From NCBI RefSeq assembly GCF_041438865.1, contig NZ_CP109450.1:6999501-7063500 (forward strand): 64,000 nt of DNA, read 5' to 3'. Positions 1 through 10,038 of this stretch are shown piece after piece (position 1 is the first letter of the stretch; the number at the start of each line of letters is the position of its first letter). The translations under genes and the position numbers were made by a program. The notes beneath the pieces are model-generated. The model was not told the DNA's origin. It saw nothing but the letters and a program-made list of their open reading frames with translations, and searched no databases. The DNA is from Streptomyces sp. NBC_01471. GTDB taxonomy: Bacteria; Actinomycetota; Actinomycetes; Streptomycetales; Streptomycetaceae.

Positions 1-73
1 CGCCGTGCTAATGCCGGGGCACTGGGCTGCTCGCCCGGATGGAACCCGGCCCAAACCAAGGAGTGTTGCCCGG

Positions 74-856
<783 letters not shown>

Positions 857-1014
857 CCAGCCGCTGACCTGCCCGCACGCCTCCGGCTGGCAGTTAGCCG
901 CCATGGCGCCTATCCGCCAGCGCATTCGCCCCACGGCCGCCGCGGGCGCCCCGAGACTCTTCGCAGTGCCCGGGACCACCCCCTTCTGCCCGGGCTCACG
1001 GAGAGAGGGGCACC

Positions 1015-4000
1015 ATGACCAGAGCACCTGCGTGGCGGAGAGCCAGATGGCTCTCCGCCGGACTCGCGCTCGTACTGCTCCCGGCAGGCCAGGCGCTCGC
1101 GGCGACAGGAGCGGGCAAGGCCCCGGCGCCGTCCCGCACCGCGCCGTCCGCCACCGCTCACGCGACGCACACCGTCACGCTGATCACCGGTGACCGGGTG
1201 ACCGTCACCGATCTCGGCGGCGGGCGCAGCACGGTCGCCGTCGAGCGCCCGGAAGGCGCGACCGGAGCCGTCCGCAGCCAGACGTCCGACGGGCGGGTCA
1301 CCGTGCTGCCCGACGAGGCCCTGCCCTATCTCCGCTCGGGCGTCCTCGACAAACGGCTCTTCGACGTCACGGGACTCATCGAGCAGGGACTCGGCGCGGG
1401 CAAGGCCGACGGACTGCCGCTGATCGTGACGTACGGCAAGGGGGTCCGCAGCGCCGCACCGCGTGGCGCCACGACCGTCCGGTCCCTGCCGAGCGTGGGC
1501 GGCGCCGCGGTGCGGGCCGCCTCGTCCGGCACCTTCTGGAAGTCGCTCACCGGTTCCCGCACCCGGCAGGCCGGTTCGTTCGCCGACGGGGTCGGGAAGG
1601 TCTGGCTCGACGGCCGGGTCAAGGCCGACATGGCCGAGAGCAACGCGCAGATCGGCACCCCCGCCGCCTGGCAGGCAGGGCTCACCGGCAAGGGCGTCAA
1701 GGTCGCGGTGCTCGACACCGGCGTGGACGCGGACCACCCCGACCTCAAGGGCCGGATCAGCGCGTCCAAGTCGTTCATCGCCGGTGAGGACACCACCGAC
1801 CGCAACGGCCACGGCACGCACACCACATCGACCGTGGGTGGCAGCGGGGCCGCGTCCGACGGCAAGGAGAAGGGCGTCGCCCCGGACGCCGACCTGGCTG
1901 TCGGCAAGGTGCTCTCGGACGAGGGCTCCGGCACCGACTCCGAGATCATCGCGGGCATGGAGTGGGCCGCCAAGGACATCCACGCCAAGATCATCAGCAT
2001 GAGCCTGGGCTCCCAGGAGGCCAGCGACGGCACCGACCCCATGGCCGCCGCGGTCAACACCCTCTCCAAGGACACCGGCGCCCTGTTCGTGGTCGCCGCC
2101 GGCAACACCGGCGCCCCGACCTCCATCGGCTCGCCCGGCGCGGCCGACTCGGCGCTCACCATCGGCGCGGTGGACTCCGCCGACCAGCCCGCGGACTTCA
2201 CCAGCCAGGGCCCGCGGCTCGGCGACAACGCCCTCAAGCCCGACCTGTCCGCGCCCGGTGTCGACATCCTCGCAGCCCGGTCGCAGTACGCCGAGGGCAG
2301 CGGCTCGTACCAGACCATGAGCGGTACGTCGATGGCCACCCCGCATGTGGCGGGCGTCGCCGCCCTGCTCGCGCAGAAGCATCCCGACTGGACCGGGCAG
2401 CAGCTCAAGGACGCGCTGATGTCGACATCGAAGACGCTGCCCGACCCGGTGTACACGCTGGGCGCCGGCCGGGTCGACGTCCCCGCGGCCACCACCGCGA
2501 GCATCACCGCCACCGGCAGCGCGGACCTGGGCTTCTACTCCTGGCCGTACGAGGACGACAAGCCGGTCACCCGCACGGTGACCTACGCCAACTCGTCCGA
2601 CGCACCGGTGACTCTGGCCCTCGCCGCCGAGGGAGCCGCCGACGGCGTCGTGAAGCTCGCCGACACGAGCCTGACCGTGCCCGCGCACTCCACCGCGCGG
2701 ACCACCGTCACCGGTGACGGAGCCGGGGCGCCCGTCGGCGACACGTCCGGCCGGATCACCGCGAGCGTCGGCGGCAACGTTGTCGGGCACACCGCCTTCG
2801 GCCTCGTCAAGGAGGAGGAGCGGTACACCCTCACCGTCCACGTGAAGGACCGGGACGGCGCGCCGACCGCAGCCGACCTCGCCGTACAGGAACTGGCCCG
2901 GGGAACCGACCCGTACAACGCGGCCGTCGGTGACTCCGGCACCCTCACCCTGCGGCTGAAGCCCGGTACCTACTCGGTGGCGTCCTTCCTCGACGTACGC
3001 GGCGCCAAGGGCAAGGACTCGCTCGGTCTCGGCTTCCTCGCCGACCCGCAGATCGTCGTCGACCGTGACCGTGAGATCACCCTCGACGGACGCCAGTTGC
3101 ACCAGATCAAGGCGCAGGTGCCCAAGCGCACCGAAACCCGTCAGCTGCTGATGGAGTTCGACCGCAAGGCGAACGGCGCCGACTTCGGCGGAGCGGTGCA
3201 GGTGCCGCTCACCTACGACAGTATTTTCGCCGCCCCCACCAGGAAGGTCACCTACGGAACCTTCGAGTACCGCACCGTCTGGCGCCTCGGCAAGCCCCTG
3301 CTCGAAGCGGTCGCGGGCGGCAAGCGGCTCGGCGACACCGTCGTACAGGGCGGCTCCACCCTCCTCGAAGGCCGCCACCGGGCCGGCGTCGCCGACCTCG
3401 GGACCGGGACCGCGGCCGAGTACCAGGGAAAGAACGTACGCGGCAAGGCCGTCCTGGTCCGCGCCACGGCCGGCGTCACCCCGCAACAGCTCGCCGCGGC
3501 CGCACAGCAGGCCGGCGCGGTCTCGCTCCTCGTCACTGACGACACCCCCGGGCGGCTGAGCACCTGGTTCGGTGCGGACGACGGGTCGGACATCCCGCTC
3601 CAGGTGGCGTCCGTGAACGCCGCGGACGGTGCCCTGCTGGCCGCGACCGCACGCCGCCACGGCACCGTGGAGCTCACCGGCACCCGCTACACGCCGTACG
3701 TCTACGACCTCTCCGACGGCCATCCGGGGGCGGTCCCGAAGGACCTGACGTACAAGCCGGGCAGGAAGGACCTCGCCACCCTGAACACGGCCTTCCACGC
3801 CGCCAAGCCCGTGGACGGCGGGGAGTTCCGCTACTCGATCACCGGTACCTTCCCGATCGGCTACGGATTCGCGGAGAGCACGCACTACCCGGCCGAGCGC
3901 ACCGACTACGTCAGCACCGGCACCGGTCAGACCTGGATGCAGTCCGTCACCGCGGGCCCGACCTCGCTTGAGGAGCGCAGCGGTCTGGTCGCCTACAAGG

Positions 4001-4719
4001 GCGGCAGCCGCAGTGGACTGGACTGGTTCAAGCCCGTGCTGCACCCCTGGCTCGGTACCGGACTCGGCTGGGGCCAGCAGCGCACCGGGAACGACCTCCA
4101 GTTCAACACCCCGGGCTGGGGCGACTCCGGGCCCGACCACACCGGGTTCGGCGACGTCTGGAGCGACGACTCCATGACCCAGACCACCGATGTGTACGCC
4201 AACGGGGTCCAGGTCGACCACGCGACCAGCTCGGGAGCGTACGCCTGGGACGCCGACCCGGCCGAGACCACGTACAAGGTGGTCACCGACACCACGCGCT
4301 CCCCGGCCACCTGGGTGCTGTCCACGAAGGGCCACTCCGAGTGGACCTTCAGGTCGGCGGAGACCCCGGCGGACCGCGCCACCTATCTGCCGCTGCTCAA
4401 CCTGGGCTTCGACGTCGACACCGACCTCGCTGGTGACGTCCGTGCCGGGCGGACCCTGCCGATCGGCATCAGCGCCGAGTACGTCAAGGGTGCCCCGGAC
4501 ACCGGGAAGATCACGTCGGGGACGCTGGAGGTCTCCTACGACGACGGCAAGACCTGGAAGTCCGTCGGGCTCAGCCCGGTCCACGGCGGTTCCGCCGCCT
4601 GGAAGGGTTCACTCCGGGTGCCCAGGGACGCCGGGTACATCTCGCTGCGCGCCTCCGCCACCGACAACAAGGGGGGTTCGGTGAAGCAGGAGATCACCCG
4701 GGCGGTGGGAGTGAAGTAG
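1015..4719 (+). CDS. Secreted S8 family serine peptidase (subtilase)
   Basis: Large secreted subtilase of 1234 residues. A Sec signal peptide (twin arginines, hydrophobic core, cleavage near QALA-A) covers about residues 1-30. An inhibitor-like propeptide follows, then the S8 domain with Asp234 in VLDTGVDADHPDL, His266 in NGHGTHT and Ser439 in GTSMATPHVAG. The catalytic triad is complete. The remaining ~700 residues are mostly beta-rich, with a PA-like segment near residues 785-845. Such long C-terminal extensions are common in Streptomyces subtilases. A GAGAGGGGCACC stretch precedes the ATG. It is followed by a hairpin at 4807-4844. Confidence 0.93.
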   Translation: MTRAPAWRRARWLSAGLALVLLPAGQALAATGAGKAPAPSRTAPSATAHATHTVTLITGDRVTVTDLGGGRSTVAVERPEGATGAVRSQTSDGRVTVLPDEALPYLRSGVLDKRLFDVTGLIEQGLGAGKADGLPLIVTYGKGVRSAAPRGATTVRSLPSVGGAAVRAASSGTFWKSLTGSRTRQAGSFADGVGKVWLDGRVKADMAESNAQIGTPAAWQAGLTGKGVKVAVLDTGVDADHPDLKGRISASKSFIAGEDTTDRNGHGTHTTSTVGGSGAASDGKEKGVAPDADLAVGKVLSDEGSGTDSEIIAGMEWAAKDIHAKIISMSLGSQEASDGTDPMAAAVNTLSKDTGALFVVAAGNTGAPTSIGSPGAADSALTIGAVDSADQPADFTSQGPRLGDNALKPDLSAPGVDILAARSQYAEGSGSYQTMSGTSMATPHVAGVAALLAQKHPDWTGQQLKDALMSTSKTLPDPVYTLGAGRVDVPAATTASITATGSADLGFYSWPYEDDKPVTRTVTYANSSDAPVTLALAAEGAADGVVKLADTSLTVPAHSTARTTVTGDGAGAPVGDTSGRITASVGGNVVGHTAFGLVKEEERYTLTVHVKDRDGAPTAADLAVQELARGTDPYNAAVGDSGTLTLRLKPGTYSVASFLDVRGAKGKDSLGLGFLADPQIVVDRDREITLDGRQLHQIKAQVPKRTETRQLLMEFDRKANGADFGGAVQVPLTYDSIFAAPTRKVTYGTFEYRTVWRLGKPLLEAVAGGKRLGDTVVQGGSTLLEGRHRAGVADLGTGTAAEYQGKNVRGKAVLVRATAGVTPQQLAAAAQQAGAVSLLVTDDTPGRLSTWFGADDGSDIPLQVASVNAADGALLAATARRHGTVELTGTRYTPYVYDLSDGHPGAVPKDLTYKPGRKDLATLNTAFHAAKPVDGGEFRYSITGTFPIGYGFAESTHYPAERTDYVSTGTGQTWMQSVTAGPTSLEERSGLVAYKGGSRSGLDWFKPVLHPWLGTGLGWGQQRTGNDLQFNTPGWGDSGPDHTGFGDVWSDDSMTQTTDVYANGVQVDHATSSGAYAWDADPAETTYKVVTDTTRSPATWVLSTKGHSEWTFRSAETPADRATYLPLLNLGFDVDTDLAGDVRAGRTLPIGISAEYVKGAPDTGKITSGTLEVSYDDGKTWKSVGLSPVHGGSAAWKGSLRVPRDAGYISLRASATDNKGGSVKQEITRAVGVK

Positions 4720-4806
4720 CAGGGGGAGCGCGGCGAAAAGGGGGAGCGGAGCGACGAGGGGGGGTGAAGCAGCCGGACAGCACATCTCCGGGCCATCGGC
4801 CCGGAC

Positions 4807-4844
4807 CGGGAGCCCGGTACGGCGCAGGCCGTCCCGGGCTCCCG
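4807..4844. terminator. Hairpin downstream of the subtilase gene
   Basis: Perfect 11-bp stem (CGGGAGCCCGG at 4807-4817 with its complement at 4834-4844) around a 16-base loop. It lies between the subtilase stop and the mutA start. No U-tract, as usual for Streptomyces terminators. Confidence 0.6.
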
Positions 4845-4917
4845 CACGGACGAGAGAGTCCAAGGTCACAGTGGTTCCCTCAACTGCACACCTGGCCCCC
4901 TCGCCTAGCATCTGAGC

Positions 4918-6807
4918 ATGACGGTCCTGCCCGACAACGGGTTCCCCCTGGCCGCCGGATTCCCGCATGCGACCCATGAGCAGTGGCAGCGCCTTGTGGA
5001 AGGTGTGCTGCGCAAATCGGGTAAGGATGTCCCGGGTACGGCGGCGGAAGCAGCGCTCTCCACCGAACTTGACGACGGTCTGGTCGTCCAGCCGCTCTAC
5101 ACCGCGCCGGACGGCGGCGGACTCCCCGGGGCAACGGGGCTCCCGGGGTTCGCCCCGTTCACCCGTGGCAGTACTCCGGCCGGCCGCGTGGCCGGCGGCT
5201 GGGACGTACGCCAGCTGCACAGCCGGCCCGATGCCTCGCGCACCAACGGGGCGGTGCTCGCGGACCTGGAGAACGGCGTCTCCTCCCTCTGGCTCACCGT
5301 GGGCGAATCGGGCGTCCCGGTGGCCGGGATCGGGACGGCTCTCGAAGGCGTCCACCTCGACCTGGCACCGGTCGTCCTCGACGCGGGCGCCGAATTCGAC
5401 GCCGCCGCGCGGGAATTGCTGCGGCTCTTCGAAGAGCGCGGCGTCACCCCCGACGAGGCGCTGGGCACCCTCGGCGCGGACCCGCTGGGCCACGCGGCCC
5501 GTACCGGCGCCTACGACGCCGTGGCCGGGCACACCGCGCAGGCCGTCGCGCTCGCCGAGCTGTGCCACCAGCGGTACCCGCAGGTGCGGGCGCTCGTCGT
5601 GGACGCGCTGCCGTACCACGCGGCGGGCGGATCGGCGGCGCAGGAACTGGGGTGCTCGCTCGCCACCGCGGTGGCGTACCTCCGCGGACTCACCGGCGCC
5701 GGACTCGATGTGGCGGCAGCCTGCGGACAGCTGGAATTCCGCTACGCGGCCACCGCCGACCAGTTCCTGACGATCGCGAAGCTGCGCGCGGCGCGCCGCC
5801 TCTGGGCCCGGGTGGCCGAGGCGAGCGGCGCCCCCGGGGCCGGGGCGCAGCGCCAGCACGCCGTGACCTCCCCGGTGATGATGGCGCGGCGCGACCCGTG
5901 GGTGAACATGCTCCGTACGACGGTCGCCTGCCTGGCGGCCGGTACCGGCGGCGCGGACGCGGTGACGGTGCTGCCGTTCGACCACACGCTGGGCCTGCCG
6001 GACGACTTCGCCCGCCGTGTCGCCCGCAACACGTCGACCATCCTGGTCGAGGAGTCCCATCTGGCGCGGGTGGCCGACCCCGCGGGCGGCTCCTGGTACG
6101 TGGAACGGCTCACCGACGAACTGGCGCAGGCGGCCTGGAAGTGGTTCCAGGAGATCGAACGCGCCGGTGGCCAGGAGCAGGCCCTGCGGTCCGGGCTGAT
6201 CGCCGGACGCCTCGCGGCCACCTGGGAGCGGCGCAGCGAGAAGCTGGCCCGGCGGAGCGAACCGGTCACCGGCGTCAGCGAGTTCCCCCAGCTCGTCGAG
6301 CGCGCCGTCGTCAGGGACCCCGCGCCCGCCGCCCCCGGCGGCGGCCTCCCCGTGGTCCACCGCGACGACGCCTTCGAAGCGCTGCGGGCCCGCTCGGACG
6401 CCCATCTGGCGGCGACCGGCGCCCGCCCGCGGGTGTTCCTCGCCGCACTCGGTCCCGCCGCCGCGCACACCGCGCGGGCCACCTTCGCCGCCAACCTCTT
6501 CCAGGCAGGCGGCATCGAACCGGTCCACGGCCCGGTGCCGGGAGCCCCGGGCACGGCCGCCGCGGCGTTCGCCGGGGCGGGTACCACCCTCGCCTGCGTC
6601 TGTTCGAGCGACGCGGTCTACGCCGAACAGGCGCCGGAGACCGCCACCGCACTGAAGGCAGCCGGAGCACGGCAGGTGTTCCTCGCCGGCCGCCCCGGAG
6701 ACCGGCGGGACGAATATCTGGCCGCCGGCGTGGACGAGTTCGTCTTCGCCGGAGGAGACGTGGTGGCCGTACTGACCTCCGTCCTCGACCGTATGGGAGT
6801 GGCGTAA
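4918..6807 (+). CDS. mutA: Methylmalonyl-CoA mutase small subunit
   Basis: Small subunit (629 residues) of the heterodimeric adenosylcobalamin-dependent mutase that interconverts succinyl-CoA and (R)-methylmalonyl-CoA. In Streptomyces this links the TCA cycle to propionate metabolism and polyketide precursors. The N-terminal TIM-barrel-like domain aligns in kind with the large subunit encoded next. The C-terminal cobalamin-binding-like domain lacks the DxHxxG histidine motif, as expected for this non-catalytic subunit. The stop overlaps the next start (TAATG), so mutA and mutB are translationally coupled. Confidence 0.95.
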   Translation: MTVLPDNGFPLAAGFPHATHEQWQRLVEGVLRKSGKDVPGTAAEAALSTELDDGLVVQPLYTAPDGGGLPGATGLPGFAPFTRGSTPAGRVAGGWDVRQLHSRPDASRTNGAVLADLENGVSSLWLTVGESGVPVAGIGTALEGVHLDLAPVVLDAGAEFDAAARELLRLFEERGVTPDEALGTLGADPLGHAARTGAYDAVAGHTAQAVALAELCHQRYPQVRALVVDALPYHAAGGSAAQELGCSLATAVAYLRGLTGAGLDVAAACGQLEFRYAATADQFLTIAKLRAARRLWARVAEASGAPGAGAQRQHAVTSPVMMARRDPWVNMLRTTVACLAAGTGGADAVTVLPFDHTLGLPDDFARRVARNTSTILVEESHLARVADPAGGSWYVERLTDELAQAAWKWFQEIERAGGQEQALRSGLIAGRLAATWERRSEKLARRSEPVTGVSEFPQLVERAVVRDPAPAAPGGGLPVVHRDDAFEALRARSDAHLAATGARPRVFLAALGPAAAHTARATFAANLFQAGGIEPVHGPVPGAPGTAAAAFAGAGTTLACVCSSDAVYAEQAPETATALKAAGARQVFLAGRPGDRRDEYLAAGVDEFVFAGGDVVAVLTSVLDRMGVA

Positions 6808-9008
6808 TGCAGATCCCGGACTTCACAGAGACCGAACTGGGGCCGGGTGCCTCCGCCGGGGCCACCGAGGAGCAGTGGCGGGCGGCCGTGAAGGAGTCCA
6901 CCGGCCACAGCGTCGACGAGCTGGTGTGGCAGACCCCCGAGGGCATCCCCGTCAAACCGCTCTACACCGGCCAGGACACCGAGGGACTCGACTTCCTCGC
7001 CACCTACCCGGGGATCGCGCCCTACCTCCGCGGGCCGTACCCGACGATGTACGTCAACCAGCCCTGGACGATCCGTCAGTACGCCGGATTCTCCACCGCC
7101 GAGGAGTCGAACGCCTTCTACCGCCGTAATCTGGCGGCCGGTCAGAAGGGCCTCTCGGTCGCCTTCGACCTGCCGACGCACCGCGGCTACGACAGCGACC
7201 ACCCGCGCGTCACCGGCGACGTCGGCATGGCGGGCGTCGCGATCGACTCGATCTACGACATGCGGCAGCTCTTCGACGGCATCCCGCTGGACCGCATGTC
7301 GGTCTCCATGACCATGAACGGTGCGGTGCTGCCCGTCCTGGCGCTGTACATCGTCGCCGCCGAGGAGCAGGGCGTACCGCCGGAGAAGCTCGCCGGGACC
7401 ATCCAGAACGACATCCTCAAGGAGTTCATGGTCCGCAACACCTACATCTATCCGCCGAAGCCCTCGATGCGGATCATCTCCGACATCTTCGCGTACACCT
7501 CGCAGAAGATGCCGCGCTACAACTCCATCTCCATCTCCGGCTACCACATCCAGGAAGCGGGCGCGACGGCCGACCTGGAGCTCGCCTACACGCTGGCCGA
7601 CGGAGTGGAGTACCTGCGGGCCGGTATCGCCGCCGGTATGGACGTCGACTCCTTCGCGCCGAGGCTCTCCTTCTTCTGGGCGATCGGCATGAACTTCTTC
7701 ATGGAGATCGCGAAGCTGCGCGCGGCCCGGCTGCTCTGGGCCAGACTGGTCAAGGAGTTCGACCCGAAGAACGCCAAGTCCCTCTCGCTGCGCACCCATT
7801 CACAGACCTCCGGCTGGTCCCTCACCGCGCAGGACGTCTTCAACAACGTGACCCGCACCTGCGTCGAGGCGATGGCAGCCACCCAGGGCCACACCCAGTC
7901 GCTGCACACGAACGCACTCGACGAGGCGCTGGCCCTGCCGACCGACTTCTCCGCCCGGATCGCCCGCAACACCCAGCTGCTGCTCCAGCAGGAGTCGGGC
8001 ACCTGCCGGGTCATCGATCCGTGGGGCGGCAGCGCGTACGTCGAGAAGCTCACCCACGATCTGGCGCAGCGCGCCTGGCAGCACATCGAGGAGGTCGAGG
8101 CGGCCGGCGGCATGGCGCAGGCCATCGACGCGGGCATCCCCAAACTCCGGGTGGAGGAGGCGGCCGCCCGCACCCAGGCGCGTATCGACTCCGGACGGCA
8201 GCCCGTCGTCGGCGTCAACAAGTACCGGGTGGAGACGGACGAGGAGATCGACGTACTCAAGGTCGACAACTCCTCGGTGCGCACCCAGCAGGTCGCGAAG
8301 CTGAAGCGGCTGCGCGAGGAGCGCGACGAAGCGGCCTGCCAGGACGCGCTGCGGGCGCTGACCGCCGCCGCCGGCCGCGACCCGGGCCCGGACCTCGACG
8401 GCAACCTGCTGGCGCTCGCGGTCGACGCCGCGCGGGCGATGGCCACCGTCGGTGAGATCTCCGACGCCCTGGAGAAGGTCTACGGGCGGCACGCGGGACA
8501 GATCCGTACCATCTCCGGTGTGTACCGGACCGAGGCAGGGGAGTCGCCCTCCGTGGAGCGGACGCGCCGGCTGGTGGACTCCTTCGAGGAGGCCGAGGGG
8601 CGCCGTCCGCGCATCCTCGTCGCCAAGATGGGCCAGGACGGCCACGACCGCGGCCAGAAGGTGATCGCCACCGCCTTCGCGGACCTGGGCTTCGACGTGG
8701 ACGTCGGCCCGCTCTTCCAGACGCCGGGCGAGGTGGCACGGCAGGCGGTCGAAGCGGACGTGCACATCGTCGGGGTCTCCTCGCTCGCCGCGGGGCACCT
8801 CACGCTGGTCCCCGCCCTGCGGGAGGAACTGGCGGCCGAGGGCCGGGAGGACATCATGATCGTCGTCGGCGGGGTCATCCCGCCCCAGGACATCCCGGCC
8901 CTGCACGAGGCCGGCGCCGCCGCTGTCTTCCCACCGGGAACCGTGATCCCGGACGCCGCGTACGACCTGGTGGTCCGGCTCGCCTCCGCACTCGGCCACG
9001 AGCTGTAG
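6807..9008 (+). CDS. mutB: Methylmalonyl-CoA mutase large (catalytic) subunit
   Basis: Catalytic subunit of 733 residues. The substrate-binding barrel occupies about residues 40-560. The C-terminal B12-binding domain carries the cobalt-ligating motif D611-G612-H613-DRG, followed by GVSSLAAGH and VVGGVIPPQD. The ATG at 6807 overlaps the mutA stop codon. The frame is open far upstream but that region is the mutA gene in another frame. It forms an operon with mutA and meaB. Confidence 0.97.
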   Translation: MQIPDFTETELGPGASAGATEEQWRAAVKESTGHSVDELVWQTPEGIPVKPLYTGQDTEGLDFLATYPGIAPYLRGPYPTMYVNQPWTIRQYAGFSTAEESNAFYRRNLAAGQKGLSVAFDLPTHRGYDSDHPRVTGDVGMAGVAIDSIYDMRQLFDGIPLDRMSVSMTMNGAVLPVLALYIVAAEEQGVPPEKLAGTIQNDILKEFMVRNTYIYPPKPSMRIISDIFAYTSQKMPRYNSISISGYHIQEAGATADLELAYTLADGVEYLRAGIAAGMDVDSFAPRLSFFWAIGMNFFMEIAKLRAARLLWARLVKEFDPKNAKSLSLRTHSQTSGWSLTAQDVFNNVTRTCVEAMAATQGHTQSLHTNALDEALALPTDFSARIARNTQLLLQQESGTCRVIDPWGGSAYVEKLTHDLAQRAWQHIEEVEAAGGMAQAIDAGIPKLRVEEAAARTQARIDSGRQPVVGVNKYRVETDEEIDVLKVDNSSVRTQQVAKLKRLREERDEAACQDALRALTAAAGRDPGPDLDGNLLALAVDAARAMATVGEISDALEKVYGRHAGQIRTISGVYRTEAGESPSVERTRRLVDSFEEAEGRRPRILVAKMGQDGHDRGQKVIATAFADLGFDVDVGPLFQTPGEVARQAVEADVHIVGVSSLAAGHLTLVPALREELAAEGREDIMIVVGGVIPPQDIPALHEAGAAAVFPPGTVIPDAAYDLVVRLASALGHEL

Positions 9009-9011
9009 CGG

Positions 9012-10007
9012 ATGGCACTCCACATCGATCCCGACCGTTACGCCCAGGGCGTCCTGGACGGGTCACGGGCCACCGTCGCACGGGCCATCACGCTCGTGGA
9101 GTCCTCCCGGGCGGACCACCGGGCCCTCGCCCAGCAGCTCCTGACCGCGCTGCTCCCGCACTCCGGGACAGCACGCCGGATCGGGATCAGCGGGGTGCCC
9201 GGCGTCGGGAAGTCCACCTTCATCGACGCCTTCGGCACCATGCTCACGGGCCTGGGCCACCGGGTGGCGGTGCTCGCCGTCGACCCCTCGTCCAGCAGGA
9301 CCGGCGGCTCCATCCTGGGCGACAAGACCCGGATGGAGCGGCTGGCCGTGGACCCGGCGGCCTTCGTCAGGCCCTCACCGACCGCGGGCACCCTCGGCGG
9401 GGTGGCCCGTGCCACCCGGGAGGCCATGGTCGTGGTGGAGGCGGCCGGCTACGACGTCGTCCTGGTGGAGACCGTAGGCGTCGGCCAGTCCGAGACCGCG
9501 GTGTCGGACATGGTGGACTCCTTTCTGCTGCTCACCCTGGCCCGCACCGGCGACCAGCTGCAGGGCATCAAGAAGGGCGTCCTGGAGCTGGCCGACGTCA
9601 TCGCCGTCAACAAGGCGGACGGCCCCCACGAACGCGACGCGCGCTCGGCCGCCCGCGAACTGGCCGGCGCGCTGCGGCTGATGCACCCGGCCGACGCCGC
9701 GTGGACGCCGCCGGTGCTCAGCTGCAGCGCCCGGGAGTCGCTCGGTCTCGACACCGTGTGGGAACGGCTCGAACAGCACCGCAAGGTCCTGGACGCGTCC
9801 GGCGGGCTGGCCGCCAAACGGCGTGACCAGCAGGTCGACTGGGCCTGGACGATGGTGCGCGAGGGGCTGCTGAAGGAGCTGCACGACCACCCCGACGTCA
9901 GGCGGCTCGCCCCGCTGCTCGAACAGGAGCTGCGCGGCGGCACCTTGACGCCGACCCTCGCCGCCGAGCGGATCCTCGGCGCGTTCCGGGGGACGGCACC
10001 GGGCTGA
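9012..10007 (+). CDS. meaB: Methylmalonyl-CoA mutase-associated GTPase MeaB
   Basis: G3E-family GTPase of 331 residues that loads and protects methylmalonyl-CoA mutase. Walker A is GVPGVGKST at residues 61-69. A VETVGVGQSE segment and the base-recognition motif NKAD are present. It starts three bases after the mutB stop, so the three genes form one operon. It ends 31 bases before the end of the converging membrane-protein gene. Confidence 0.95.
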   Translation: MALHIDPDRYAQGVLDGSRATVARAITLVESSRADHRALAQQLLTALLPHSGTARRIGISGVPGVGKSTFIDAFGTMLTGLGHRVAVLAVDPSSSRTGGSILGDKTRMERLAVDPAAFVRPSPTAGTLGGVARATREAMVVVEAAGYDVVLVETVGVGQSETAVSDMVDSFLLLTLARTGDQLQGIKKGVLELADVIAVNKADGPHERDARSAARELAGALRLMHPADAAWTPPVLSCSARESLGLDTVWERLEQHRKVLDASGGLAAKRRDQQVDWAWTMVREGLLKELHDHPDVRRLAPLLEQELRGGTLTPTLAAERILGAFRGTAPG

Positions 10008-10038
10008 GAGGCGGTTGCTGTGGTGCTGCCGCCGCTGC

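Noticed and set aside
910..4584. Very long minus-strand open frame opposite the subtilase
   Set aside because: Gly/Arg/Val-rich translation typical of the antisense frame of GC-rich genes; the plus strand has a complete signal peptide and catalytic triad.
4609..6528. Long minus-strand open frame opposite mutA
   Set aside because: Antisense shadow without any family motif; mutA on the other strand is certain.
5562..6806. Upstream extension of the mutB reading frame
   Set aside because: Lies wholly inside mutA in another frame; the ATG at 6807 with TAATG overlap is the true start.
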